Source: Candidatus Pelagibacter sp.
Lineage (GTDB): Bacteria; Pseudomonadota; Alphaproteobacteria; Pelagibacterales; Pelagibacteraceae
NCBI GenBank assembly: GCA_028099475.1
Contig: JAOHHF010000002.1
Coordinates: forward strand, 1 to 64,000
Direction of reading: 5' to 3'
Length of the DNA: 64,000 nucleotides
Shown here: one piece after another, positions 18,340 through 26,047 of the stretch
Layout: every line of letters starts with the position of its first letter
Numbering within the stretch: the stretch's first letter is position 1
Position numbers and translations under genes: made by a program
Notes under the pieces: model-generated
Told to the model about the DNA's origin: nothing
The model's input: the letters and a program-made list of their open reading frames with translations, nothing else
Databases searched by the model: none

Positions 18340-19050
18340 ATGGCTCCATTAAAAAATTGGGATAATAAAACTTGGCTATCATCTCATAAATATATTAACT
18401 CTTTTAATCGGTTTATATTAAAACAGGTAAAGTTGAACAAAAATTCTAGAATTTTAGATATAGGCTGCGGTAGAGGAAAAATTTTAGAAAATTTATCGAA
18501 TAAATTAAGATTACTCAGTAAACCTGTTGGTCTAGATATAGAAAATCTCAAAGACAAAAGTAAAAAAATAATCTTTAAAAAGATTGATGCATCATCTTAT
18601 ATAACAAAAACAAAAAATACTTTTGACTTAATTTTAATAAAGCAAACAATTCATTTATTAAAAAAAAAACAAGCAATTAAGTTATTATCACTTTGTAAAA
18701 ATAAACTTAATCCAAATGGAAAAATTATAATTTTGAGTTTAGATCCAAATAAAAATGAATTACCAACATTCTCATTAATGAAAAAAAAATTGACTTTTTC
18801 TTTGAATAAAGATGAAAAACTATTCAATTTAATCTTAGAAAATGAATCTAAAGTAATCTTTAAAAAATTTGTTTATGAGGTAAGAATTTTTAAAAAAAAA
18901 TATCTTCAAATGATTAAAGATAGATATATTTCTACATTGTTAAATATTCCTGATAATCAAATAAAAAATGGAATTGTTGAAATTAAAAATAATTACGGGA
19001 ATTTATTAAAATTTAAAGATAGATTAATTTGTTTTATTATTAAAAAATAA
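18340..19050 (+). CDS. Class I SAM-dependent methyltransferase, substrate unknown
   Basis: 236 residues, very lysine-rich. The SAM-binding motif ILDIGCGRGKILENLS lies near residues 38-53, followed by VGLDIEN with the acidic residue of motif II and DLILIKQTIHLL as motif IV. No target-specific domain is recognisable, and a small-molecule or lipid substrate is as likely as any other. It ends immediately against the convergent cytochrome b561 gene. Confidence 0.75.
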   Translation: MAPLKNWDNKTWLSSHKYINSFNRFILKQVKLNKNSRILDIGCGRGKILENLSNKLRLLSKPVGLDIENLKDKSKKIIFKKIDASSYITKTKNTFDLILIKQTIHLLKKKQAIKLLSLCKNKLNPNGKIIILSLDPNKNELPTFSLMKKKLTFSLNKDEKLFNLILENESKVIFKKFVYEVRIFKKKYLQMIKDRYISTLLNIPDNQIKNGIVEIKNNYGNLLKFKDRLICFIIKK

Positions 19051-19578
19051 TCAAAGTATTTTTTTTAACAAATTATCATTAAAAAATAATTTGTGAATAA
19101 CTACAGCCATCAAATGAATTGCTATTAAAGCTATCAGTAAATAATTAGAATAAACATGAATATCATAAAATAATTCCCCTAATTCAAAATTATCTTGAAT
19201 TCTAACTTTTTTAAAAATGATTATTAGTGTTTCACCATTAAATAATTTTTTAAAAATTCCTGATATTGTGATTGATAGAATTGTCACATATAACAAAATA
19301 TGATTTAGTTTTGCTAAAAATTTTTGTCCTTTAAAAACACTTGGCTCTAACCTTGGAGTGGGATTAAAAATCTTATAAAGTAATCTTAAAATTACCAAGT
19401 AAAATAAAGATAAACCAACTATCACATGTATATTTTCTATATCCAATCTCTCTGGTCCAAAATCTAAATCAACCAGATAAAATCCAAGAGGTATTTGGGC
19501 GAATAGTAATATCGCGCTCACCCAATGTAAAAATTTTGAAATTAACCCATACTCTGTTAGGGTATTTGTAAAATGCAT
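19051..19578 (-). CDS. Cytochrome b561-type di-heme membrane protein
   Basis: 175-residue integral membrane protein with four helices that probably binds two b hemes. Candidate axial histidines are His18 (KFLHW), His51 (ENIHV), His141 (DIHVYSN) and His155 (IAIHLMAV). Such proteins move electrons between quinol and periplasmic or soluble partners. Its start codon is contained in the same ATGCAT hexamer as that of the divergent cytochrome c gene, so the two are likely partners expressed from promoters inside each other's coding sequence. Confidence 0.87.
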   Translation of the reverse strand: MHFTNTLTEYGLISKFLHWVSAILLFAQIPLGFYLVDLDFGPERLDIENIHVIVGLSLFYLVILRLLYKIFNPTPRLEPSVFKGQKFLAKLNHILLYVTILSITISGIFKKLFNGETLIIIFKKVRIQDNFELGELFYDIHVYSNYLLIALIAIHLMAVVIHKLFFNDNLLKKIL

Positions 19579-20040
19579 ATCTTAATTAAACATATTGCAA
19601 AGAATATTGGTATTAGTTTGTTATTAATAATTACAATATTTATTAATTTTAGCGCTAACTCTGAACAATCGGCTGAAGAAATTATCAAGGAAAGAAAAGC
19701 TTTATTTAGCAAGAATTATAAAACAGCAAAAAAAGTACAATCGTTATCTTCTAGTGGTGATTTTGATCAAGCAAAAGAGTTAATGATTGAGATGAGCAAA
19801 AACTATGAAACATTATTGGGATTATTTCCAGAAAATTCAAAAGAGGGTTTTAAAACACAATCTTTACCAACAATATGGGAAGATAAAGATAATTTTAATG
19901 CACTAATGACAAAATCTTCAAATGACATGGTAAAGCTTGCTTCTGTTATTGAAAGTTCTGATGATGTGAGAAGTACAATTGGTAAATTGATGTGGAGCAA
20001 TTGTAAGGCATGCCACAGTAAATACCGAGAAGAACACTAA
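19573..20040 (+). CDS. Cytochrome c'/c556-type monoheme protein
   Basis: 155-residue secreted protein with an N-terminal signal segment (about residues 8-29, ending near FSANSEQ). A helical body follows, and the single heme site CKACH is at residues 144-148 near the C-terminus, the layout of the cytochrome c prime/c556 family. It probably receives electrons from, or donates to, the divergently encoded cytochrome b561. No downstream Met fits before the signal peptide, so the ATG overlapping the b561 start (ATGCAT, 19573-19578) stands. Confidence 0.85.
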   Translation: MHILIKHIAKNIGISLLLIITIFINFSANSEQSAEEIIKERKALFSKNYKTAKKVQSLSSSGDFDQAKELMIEMSKNYETLLGLFPENSKEGFKTQSLPTIWEDKDNFNALMTKSSNDMVKLASVIESSDDVRSTIGKLMWSNCKACHSKYREEH

Positions 20041-20056
20041 TTAAATAAAGTTATTC

Positions 20057-20581
20057 ATGATTCCGAAGAAAGTAAAAGATCATCTAGATGAATATATAAA
20101 TCAAGAAGTTTACGTTCAAATTGCTATTATTAAAGGAAAAGAGAAAGGCACAACTCATTCAGCAATAAACAAATATTTTAATAGTAATCATTTTAAAGAG
20201 CTTTCAGAAGGAAGGCCATATGATCATTTTATTGAGGGTTTAAGAGATAAATGTCTTATAAAATTAATAAACTCACCAATGAGAAATAAACAGACAAATG
20301 ATGACATCATTAAAGAATTACAGAACAAATTAAATAACTTAAGTGAGGATGAGCTTAAAAATACTTATTGGGAAATAGAAACAGGTGAATTTTTTTCAAA
20401 TGAACAAATGAAAGAACTTGAGAGTGATCGTAATAGTTTTATAGAAAAATTAGATTTATCTACAAAAGAGGATGATGTTTATCAAACTATTATAAGTTTT
20501 TGTAAGAGTTACGAAATACTTTGTCAGGAAAAATATCCTGAAGCGCCTCTTCCTCTTGAAATATTGAAATCAACTAATTAA
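20057..20581 (+). CDS. Hypothetical soluble protein
   Basis: 174 residues, charged and probably mostly helical, with no signal peptide or membrane segment. Two of its three cysteines lie in the C-terminal third (SFCKSYEILCQEKYPEAPLP). I recognise no family. It starts 16 bases after the cytochrome c gene and may be its operon partner. A hairpin followed by a run of T lies downstream at 20648-20673 and may end the transcript. Confidence 0.6.
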   Translation: MIPKKVKDHLDEYINQEVYVQIAIIKGKEKGTTHSAINKYFNSNHFKELSEGRPYDHFIEGLRDKCLIKLINSPMRNKQTNDDIIKELQNKLNNLSEDELKNTYWEIETGEFFSNEQMKELESDRNSFIEKLDLSTKEDDVYQTIISFCKSYEILCQEKYPEAPLPLEILKSTN

Positions 20582-20587
20582 TTTTTT

Positions 20588-20627
20588 AAGGGTTCGCTCT
20601 TTAAGATGTTACCTAAAGAGCTCCCTT
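20588..20627. repeat. Long inverted repeat, two-part stem
   Basis: AAGGG / GCTCTTTA (20588-20592, 20596-20603) pairs perfectly with TAAAGAGC / CCCTT (20614-20621, 20623-20627), leaving a small internal loop and a ten-base terminal loop. Neither strand has a T-run directly 3' of the stem, so it is not a standard intrinsic terminator. It may be an RNA stability or regulatory hairpin. Confidence 0.6.
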
Positions 20628-20647
20628 ATATTGCCTCTTTGGCATTT

Positions 20648-20673
20648 AAATCCAAATGGATTTTATTTTTTTT
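20648..20673 (+). terminator. Weak candidate intrinsic terminator
   Basis: AAATCC-AAAT-GGATTT forms a six-pair stem followed by TATTTTTTTT on the plus strand. It lies 67 bases after the 174-residue hypothetical gene. The stem has only two G-C pairs, so it is plausible in this AT-rich genome but weak. Confidence 0.4.
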
Positions 20674-20694
20674 GTTTATGGATTGATTGTTCAG

Positions 20695-20724
20695 TTATGT
20701 ATCAGGTGGTGTAAGTTTTAACAT
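20695..20724 (-). CDS. Nine-codon mini-ORF with perfect Shine-Dalgarno
   Basis: On the minus strand AAGGAGG (20730-20736) lies five bases before ATG, TTA, AAA, CTT, ACA, CCA, CCT, GAT, ACA, stop: peptide MLKLTPPDT. This is the strongest ribosome site in the region, on an ORF far too short for a normal protein and otherwise in a gene-free stretch. It could be a leader peptide, a dual-function small RNA, or the relic of a gene start. No recognisable gene follows it on that strand before the hypothetical gene at 20057-20581, which runs the other way. Confidence 0.35.
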   Translation of the reverse strand: MLKLTPPDT

Positions 20725-20939
20725 AATAACCTCCTTATTATTAAAGGTAGTTATTAATAAATAAATTACAATTGATTTATTTGCTGTTTTCTAAAATATA
20801 CTTCTTGAATACAACCTAGTGCTTTAGTAAATTCTCGATTAATAAATTATTCATCAAAAATTTATTTAACTAATCAATTCAAATTAAATTATTTTAAATT
20901 AAAGTTTACATACCAAAAGGATATGTATAATGTTTGTAT

Positions 20940-21119
20940 ATGAAGTACTTATGTGCATTAAGAGATTTGTTAATTAGTCTTGTCGCTTCAACAATTATTA
21001 TTTATGCAATAAATATTATTGCTGGATTTGGTGGTGCTGATTATGTGTTTACCAATGGAGAAGCTTTTGTAGTATGGATTTTAATGGCTATACTAGTTAA
21101 TAACTGTCTTAAAAGATAA
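20940..21119 (+). CDS. Small two-helix membrane protein
   Basis: 59 residues from the ATG at 20940 (a TTG at 20934 would add two). Two hydrophobic segments are visible, DLLISLVASTIIIYAINIIA and AFVVWILMAILVNNCL, separated by a Gly/Asp loop. AAAGG lies some 20 bases upstream, so the ribosome site is not strong. I recognise no family. It precedes the beta-hydroxyacid dehydrogenase gene by 18 bases. Confidence 0.5.
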   Translation: MKYLCALRDLLISLVASTIIIYAINIIAGFGGADYVFTNGEAFVVWILMAILVNNCLKR

Positions 21120-21137
21120 ATTAAAATCTCTAAAATC

Positions 21138-22007
21138 ATGAAAATTAGTTTTATTGGTACGGGCTTAATGGGCTTTCCTATGGCCAAAAACCTTTTAAAA
21201 AAAAATTTAGATTTAAAAATTTTTAGTCGGACATTAGACAAATCAAAACCGCTAGAAGAATTTGGAGGTAAAATAATAAATTCATTAAGCGAAGCTATTA
21301 TTGACTCAGATATCATACTCACAATGTTAACGGATGATGATGCTGTTGAAAAAGTTTTGGGAAATTCAGATTTTTTAAAAAATCTAAAACCTTCTTCAAC
21401 TGTTATAGATATGTCCTCTATAAAACCAAAAATTGCTATAAAATATGGAAAATTGTTAAAAGAAAACAATATCAATTTTTTAGATGCTCCTGTTTCAGGG
21501 GGTACCATTGGTGCTGAGCAAGGTAGTTTAGCAATTATGGTCGGTGGAGATCAAAAAACATTTGATAATGCTATTGATGTTTTAAAAATTATGGGCAATC
21601 CAACTCTAGTAGGTCCAATCGGAAGTGGACAGGTATCAAAACTTGCAAATCAGATCATAGTTGGCGTCACTATTGGAGCAGTGGCTGAAGCTATAACATT
21701 ATGTGAAAAAGCTGGGGTTGATGGAAATAAATTCATTAAAGCTTTATCAGGTGGATTTGCTGATGGAAAAATTCTTCAAAATCATGGAAAAAGAATGATT
21801 AAAAAAGATTTTTCACCAAAAGGAAAAGTTTCTACTCATCTTAAGGATATGAATAATATCTTAGAGTGCGCTAATGATTTTAATACTCAATTACCTATTT
21901 CAAATTTAATTCAGTCAATGTTTAAATCCTTGGTAGATAATGGCAACTCAGATGATGATCATAGTGCATTATATAAAGAAATTGAAAATCTAAATAAATC
22001 ACAATAA
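21138..22007 (+). CDS. Beta-hydroxyacid dehydrogenase family (3-hydroxyisobutyrate dehydrogenase-like)
   Basis: NAD(P)-dependent dehydrogenase of the HIBADH / tartronate semialdehyde reductase / glyoxylate reductase family. The nucleotide-binding motif is FIGTGLMGFPMAKNLL (residues 5-20), the substrate motif DAPVSGGTIGAEQGSL, and the catalytic lysine lies in GQVSKLANQIIVG. The 289 residues are typical. No valine-degradation or glyoxylate genes lie adjacent, so the substrate is open. Confidence 0.88.
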   Translation: MKISFIGTGLMGFPMAKNLLKKNLDLKIFSRTLDKSKPLEEFGGKIINSLSEAIIDSDIILTMLTDDDAVEKVLGNSDFLKNLKPSSTVIDMSSIKPKIAIKYGKLLKENNINFLDAPVSGGTIGAEQGSLAIMVGGDQKTFDNAIDVLKIMGNPTLVGPIGSGQVSKLANQIIVGVTIGAVAEAITLCEKAGVDGNKFIKALSGGFADGKILQNHGKRMIKKDFSPKGKVSTHLKDMNNILECANDFNTQLPISNLIQSMFKSLVDNGNSDDDHSALYKEIENLNKSQ

Positions 22008-22073
22008 ATTTTAAAAAATAAAACTTATTATAATTAGCTTTATTCAGATTAGATAAAATAGTAAGAGAATAAT

Positions 22074-22880
22074 GTGGATCAATTTAATTCAAAAAACTAC
22101 AAAACATATGCTAATTTTTTAAATAAATTAGCATTAGAGCTCACTAGCTTTTATTTTTCTAAATTGAACAAAACATTTAAAGTATCCAATAAGTTAAAAG
22201 GTCGTGGTTATGACCCAGTAACTACATCGGACAAAGCTTTTGAAAAATTTATAAGATCTAAAATAAAAAAGAAATTTCCAAGTCATCAAGTTATAGGAGA
22301 AGAATTCGGTTACAAAAAAACGAACAGTGATTATACTTGGGTAATTGATCCTATAGATGGCACAAGATCATTTGTTATTGGGAATCCAACTTGGAGTAAT
22401 TTAATATCGATAAATTTTAAAGGTAAGCCAATTTTAGGATTAGCTAATTTTCCAGTTCTTAAAAAATACTACCTAAATTATTCAAATAAAGCTGCATATG
22501 TAGTTGAAAATGGAAAAAAAACAAAAATATCAGTTAATAAAAAAGTAAAATTTAGCAATATAAAATTATCCGCAGCGTTCCATGGTGCACTTTCTTTAAA
22601 TCAACAAAAAAAAATACCTCAAATTTTAAAATTGATGCAATTTCCTTGCAGCGATGCATTAAGTTATGCTCATTTAGCAGAAGGTAAAGTGGATGTTGTA
22701 ATGCAATGCTCAAATAAAATTTGGGATATTCATCCTCTTATTCCAATAATTAAAGCGGCAGGAGGTATTGTAAGTACTTGGTCTAACAAAGATGCAGTTA
22801 ACGCAGGAAATATTTTAGTGTCATCTAATTCAACAGTACATAATAAATTCCTCAAACTATTAAAACCAGTTTCAAAATGA
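22074..22880 (+). CDS. Inositol-monophosphatase-family phosphatase (possible histidinol-phosphatase)
   Basis: Mg-dependent phosphatase of the IMPase superfamily. Metal-site motifs: GYDPVTTSDK, VIGEEFG, WVIDPIDGTRSF and WDIHPLIPIIKAAGG. Members in alphaproteobacteria include HisN (histidinol phosphate), CysQ and inositol phosphatases. The WxxDP-type second motif and the lack of a his operon do not decide between them, though HisN is a good candidate. The start is GTG at 22074; the overlapping ATG at 22072 is out of frame. The 3' end overlaps the next gene by four bases (ATGA). Confidence 0.83.
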   Translation: MDQFNSKNYKTYANFLNKLALELTSFYFSKLNKTFKVSNKLKGRGYDPVTTSDKAFEKFIRSKIKKKFPSHQVIGEEFGYKKTNSDYTWVIDPIDGTRSFVIGNPTWSNLISINFKGKPILGLANFPVLKKYYLNYSNKAAYVVENGKKTKISVNKKVKFSNIKLSAAFHGALSLNQQKKIPQILKLMQFPCSDALSYAHLAEGKVDVVMQCSNKIWDIHPLIPIIKAAGGIVSTWSNKDAVNAGNILVSSNSTVHNKFLKLLKPVSK

Positions 22881-23440
22881 TTCCTAAAAAAGCACAAGAA
22901 ATTTTAGATTTTTGGTTTAAGGAAACTCCTGCTGAAAAAAGATTTAAAAAAGATGAAACATTTGATCAAACAATTAAAGATAGATTTTTAGATGATTATG
23001 AACTTGCATCACAAAATGAATATGATGATTGGCAAGATCAACCAATGAGTGCACTAGCTTTAGTTATTCTTTTCGATCAATTTTCAAGAAATATGTTTAG
23101 AGATGATAAAAAGGCTTTCGCACAAGATCATAAAACTAGATTGATTGTAAATGATGCTGTCTATGCTGGGTATTTAGAAGCGATGAATGAAAGTCAGAGA
23201 TTTTTTATGATCTTGCCTCTAATTCATAGCGAAGAGATAACAGATCATGATATGGCTTATTATTTACTTAATAAATATTTAAGAGAACATGAGGATTATG
23301 CACAGATTAAAAAATTTTGGCAGGATCACACAAAAGCTATCAGACAATTTCATAGATATCCTCATAGAAATAAAATTCTTGGTAGGGAGTCTACTGAAGA
23401 AGAATTAGCTTTTTTAAATGGTCCAAACTCTTCTTGGTAA
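22877..23440 (+). CDS. DUF924 family protein
   Basis: 187-residue, mostly helical protein matching DUF924: the start AQEILDFWFKETPAEKRFKKD, then PMSALALVILFDQFSRNMFR, MILPLIHSE and FHRYPHRNKILGRESTEEE. The family is widespread in proteobacteria, has a TPR-like helical fold and has no established function. It is coupled to the upstream phosphatase by an ATGA overlap and followed two bases later by a DUF952 gene. Confidence 0.9.
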   Translation: MIPKKAQEILDFWFKETPAEKRFKKDETFDQTIKDRFLDDYELASQNEYDDWQDQPMSALALVILFDQFSRNMFRDDKKAFAQDHKTRLIVNDAVYAGYLEAMNESQRFFMILPLIHSEEITDHDMAYYLLNKYLREHEDYAQIKKFWQDHTKAIRQFHRYPHRNKILGRESTEEELAFLNGPNSSW

Positions 23441-23442
23441 CT

Positions 23443-23790
23443 GTGAATTTAAAATATATTTTTAAAATAATTGATAGTGAAGAGTGGCAAAAAGTAAAAG
23501 AGACAGGAACTTATTCCGGATCTTCTAAGGATATACAGGATGGTTTTATTCATTTTTCAGGAGAAGAACAGGTTAAGGGAACTCTTGAAAAGTATTATTC
23601 AAAGCAAAAAAATTTAGTTTTACTTAAAGTTGAAACATTAAAATTAGATCATTTAATTTGGGAACAGGCATCAGACGGTAATATGTTTCCTCACTTATAT
23701 TCGCCATTAGATTTATCTAATGTTGTAGATGAATTTGAAATTAAACTTGCGGATGACGGTATTCACAAGCTACCAAATGATTTTAATTAA
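23443..23790 (+). CDS. DUF952 family protein
   Basis: 115 residues from the GTG at 23443, two bases after the DUF924 stop; an in-frame TTG at 23434 would overlap that gene. DUF952 features: YIFKIIDSEEWQKVKETGTY, DGFIHFSGEEQV, and HLIWEQASDGNMFPHLYSPL. The function of the family is unknown. It overlaps the convergent SMR gene by four bases. The conserved DUF924-DUF952 adjacency suggests linked roles, but that is inference. Confidence 0.86.
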   Translation: MNLKYIFKIIDSEEWQKVKETGTYSGSSKDIQDGFIHFSGEEQVKGTLEKYYSKQKNLVLLKVETLKLDHLIWEQASDGNMFPHLYSPLDLSNVVDEFEIKLADDGIHKLPNDFN

Positions 23791-24122
23791 TTAAGTTTTC
23801 CTAAATAATTAACCATCACAACACCAACAATAATTAGAATAATCCCAATAGTTCCATAAATATTTGGTATTTGATTATATTTAAGCATTGCAAATAAAAC
23901 GACACCCGTAACTGTTAATCCGCTATAAGTAGAATAGGCAAATCCAACTGGAAGTGCTGACATTGCTTTTGAAATAGAAAACATAGTAATGCACATAAAC
24001 AAAATACACAAAATTGATGGAGTTAGTTTTGTAAAACCATTAGATATTTTTGCAAAGCTATTTGAAGCTATGCCAAATGAAATTCCTAAAGCTAAGAATA
24101 AATAACCAAACAAAGGTTTCAT
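23787..24122 (-). CDS. SMR family transporter subunit lacking the conserved Glu
   Basis: 111 residues with four membrane helices and the SMR layout: NGFTKLTPS after helix 1, LPVGFAYSTYSGLTVTG in helix 3 and GIILIIVGVVMVNYLG in helix 4. Aligned on the GFT segment with EmrE-type proteins, the position of the essential membrane-embedded glutamate (Glu14 in EmrE) is Gly, in GISFGIASNSFAK. Without it, ordinary proton-coupled drug export is unlikely. The partner SMR gene lies two bases upstream, suggesting a heterodimer. Confidence 0.83.
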   Translation of the reverse strand: MKPLFGYLFLALGISFGIASNSFAKISNGFTKLTPSILCILFMCITMFSISKAMSALPVGFAYSTYSGLTVTGVVLFAMLKYNQIPNIYGTIGIILIIVGVVMVNYLGKLN

Positions 24123-24124
24123 GT

Positions 24125-24457
24125 TTAATTGTTGCCTAACAAGTTTACCATCAAAACTCCAGCTATGATGAAAGCTAATCCTATTATTGAATAATGATTT
24201 GGCATTTGATCAAACCTGAATATTCCAACAACTACAGTTGCAATGATAGTTAATCCTGCAAAAGAAGCATAAGTTATTCCCATTGGAATATTTTTCATTA
24301 CCATTGAAAGTGCATACATACATGCAACAATTGTTATACCAGTGATGATACTTGGAAAGAGAAGGGTAAAACCTTCAGCACTTTTTGCAAAACTATTAGA
24401 AGTCACTCCAAGCAAAACTGCTAGGATTAAAAAGCCGTAGGATGTTGCGAGACTCAT
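24125..24457 (-). CDS. SMR family transporter subunit lacking the conserved Glu (partner)
   Basis: 110 residues, four membrane helices: AEGFTLLFPS after helix 1, IPMGITYASFAGLTIIA in helix 3 and GLAFIIAGVLMVNLLG in helix 4. Like its neighbour it has Gly where EmrE has Glu14 (LAVLLGVTSNSFAK), and both share the motif SNSFAK. The two genes are two bases apart, as in paired SMR systems such as MdtIJ or EbrAB. The shared loss suggests a dedicated subfamily with another coupling mechanism or substrate. Confidence 0.83.
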   Translation of the reverse strand: MSLATSYGFLILAVLLGVTSNSFAKSAEGFTLLFPSIITGITIVACMYALSMVMKNIPMGITYASFAGLTIIATVVVGIFRFDQMPNHYSIIGLAFIIAGVLMVNLLGNN

Positions 24458-24495
24458 TTAATAATATTAAATGAAATCTCGCAAAATATATATAA

Positions 24496-24816
24496 TTATT
24501 TAGGTATCTTAGTTGCACCCGTTTCAAGAGAAATCATTTTTCCATCTTGATATTTAAAGACTGCCATCACAGCTTCAGTATTTCCATCATTAAATGATAC
24601 AATTGAATGCTCAACACCAATTTCATCATTTTCAAAAATCACTCTTATCTTATCTCTTTTAATATCGCCACTCATAGCCCATTTAATTACATCAGCTTTT
24701 CCTAAAACATTACCTGATGCATGCATAGTAAACTTATAATCATCATGTAACAGTTCATTCATGGCAGCTTCATCTTTAGCTTCCATAGCAGCATTATACT
24801 TTGCTAATATTGACAT
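24496..24816 (-). CDS. NTF2-like (SnoaL-type) small protein
   Basis: 106 residues with the pattern of the NTF2-like cone fold: an N-terminal helix (LAKYNAAMEAKDEAAMNELL), then HDDYKFTMHASGNVLGKADVIKW and a C-terminal sheet (VEHSIVSFNDGNTEAVMAVFKYQDGK). Such proteins bind small molecules, often as enzymes or scaffolds; no ligand is evident. AAGGAAGGA precedes its ATG. It is the last of four short minus-strand genes with strong ribosome sites (24496-25856). Confidence 0.65.
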   Translation of the reverse strand: MSILAKYNAAMEAKDEAAMNELLHDDYKFTMHASGNVLGKADVIKWAMSGDIKRDKIRVIFENDEIGVEHSIVSFNDGNTEAVMAVFKYQDGKMISLETGATKIPK

Positions 24817-24819
24817 ATT

Positions 24820-25116
24820 TTATCCTTCCTTAACTTTAGTCAAATCATAGATAGTGTAACCACCTAACACTTCATCCATAACTGGTTTTGATACTTCAGT
24901 ACCTTCAATAAACTTATGTAAGGCAGCTTCATCAGTACAAAATATTTTAAACATTACTGCACTTTTATCTGGAGTTACTGATGCTACAGTTTTTTCAACA
25001 ACAGCAACCTTTGCTCTTTCAGCTAATCCTTCTGGAGATTGCATAAATCCCATAAATTTTTCAAATTTACCTTCTCCTTCTTTAAATTTAGCCACTACTA
25101 GCATTTCTTTTTCCAT
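24820..25116 (-). CDS. Hypothetical small protein, possibly ferredoxin-like dimeric barrel
   Basis: 98 residues, soluble, with one Cys. The order of strands and helices (EMLVVAKFKEGEGKFEKFMGF, then VAVVEKTVASVTPDKSAVMFKIFC and LHKFIEGTEVSKPVMDEVLGG) resembles dimeric alpha-beta barrel proteins, perhaps near DUF3764, but I am not sure. AAAGGAGAAAATA precedes the ATG, a strong ribosome site. The NTF2-like gene follows three bases downstream, so they are co-transcribed. Confidence 0.6.
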   Translation of the reverse strand: MEKEMLVVAKFKEGEGKFEKFMGFMQSPEGLAERAKVAVVEKTVASVTPDKSAVMFKIFCTDEAALHKFIEGTEVSKPVMDEVLGGYTIYDLTKVKEG

Positions 25117-25141
25117 TATTTTCTCCTTTTATTTGTTTTAA

Positions 25142-25516
25142 TTAATATAAAGTTTGCACTACTTTATTTACTCTTTCTTTACCATTAGGGATCAATCCTT
25201 CTAAAAAAGTATGACACTCATCTGTTTTAACTTTGTCATATTTTGAACCATAATATTTGTCTACTGCTTTATTTACTCCTTCGTTCCAATTTGTTTCGGG
25301 AATTCCTGTTTCTAAAGCATATGCTTTTAAAACTTTTACTGAGGCCATAGATTTTTCTTTCATACTATATTCAAAAGTTTCTCCAGATGGCAAAAAGTAA
25401 TTTGCCATATAGATCCCACTACAATCCCAAGCTTTAGTTTTATCAGTATCACTCATATCTGCGTAAGCAGTTAATGAAAAAAATATACTGATAAATATTA
25501 ATATCATTTTATTCAT
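25142..25516 (-). CDS. Small secreted protein
   Basis: 124 residues with a signal peptide (MNKMILIFISIFFSLTAYA, cut before DMSDTD). The mature part of about 105 residues has two cysteines (WDCSGIYM and TDECHTF) that could form a disulfide in the periplasm. It is helical and charged. I know no family name. The ribosome site AAGGAGA sits six bases before the ATG. It lies in the middle of the four-gene minus-strand cluster. Confidence 0.6.
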   Translation of the reverse strand: MNKMILIFISIFFSLTAYADMSDTDKTKAWDCSGIYMANYFLPSGETFEYSMKEKSMASVKVLKAYALETGIPETNWNEGVNKAVDKYYGSKYDKVKTDECHTFLEGLIPNGKERVNKVVQTLY

Positions 25517-25544
25517 TTCTTATCTCCTTAATTAATTGTTAAGT

Positions 25545-25856
25545 TTATTCGCTAAAAATAAATCTGATTTCATCTTCAATCGTTCCTTCAACTGCAACTT
25601 TCTTTAATTGTTTTTGAAGACTTTGATATTTTTTATCTGCAGACATTTTTGCATCAGCTTGATTGTCACCTTCAAACATTGGACCAATTAATGTTTCTCT
25701 AATTGTTCTTGGATTACCACCCACTTGAAATGAAAAATAAATATTATGTTTTGGATAATATTTTTTTCTCACTTTTGCTAAACCTTTACCAATCTCCATT
25801 GCTTTACCTAGCATGTCGTCTTTAACTCTCATTGTTCTTGTATAAATTGCTTGCAC
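25545..25856 (-). CDS. Hypothetical small cytoplasmic protein
   Basis: 103 residues starting at GTG (25856) behind AAGGAGA. The sequence begins with the strand QAIYTRTMRVK, continues with the basic helix GLAKVRKKYYPKHN and the strand IYFSFQVGGNPRTIRE, and ends in EDEIRFIFSE. This resembles the alpha-beta barrel type of small protein, but no family is recognised. It is the first gene of the minus-strand cluster; the 188-base region upstream should hold the promoter. Confidence 0.55.
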   Translation of the reverse strand: MQAIYTRTMRVKDDMLGKAMEIGKGLAKVRKKYYPKHNIYFSFQVGGNPRTIRETLIGPMFEGDNQADAKMSADKKYQSLQKQLKKVAVEGTIEDEIRFIFSE

Positions 25857-26047
25857 AGTTTTCTCCTTGTTTAAGTTTTTTATAATTTAAACGTTACAGA
25901 TTAGTTTGGTGGTGAATAAGAGTTAAATGGTATCAACAGTGATGCTCTTGATGCATACCCATTTATTTATACATTATTCAGCTCAACCTAAAGGCGAGTG
26001 AGACGAAATTGCACAAAACTTTTTTACTACAATTGTTAAATTAAGTG

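Larger units (their letters stand above)
20582..20939. other. Gene-poor 358-base interval
   Basis: No long ORF on either strand. It holds the inverted repeat at 20588-20627, a weak plus-strand terminator at 20648-20673 and the minus-strand mini-ORF at 20695-20724. From 20760 to 20920 it is an extremely AT-rich stretch in which I see no defined element. It is the largest gene-free gap in the window. Confidence 0.8.

Noticed and set aside
20588..20627. Intrinsic terminator
   Set aside because: The stem is good but no T-run follows it on either strand.
25857..26044. tRNA or structured RNA in the 188-base divergent gap
   Set aside because: I looked for cloverleaf arms and a T-loop and found none. 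Only loose inverted pieces are present, so I treat it as a promoter region.
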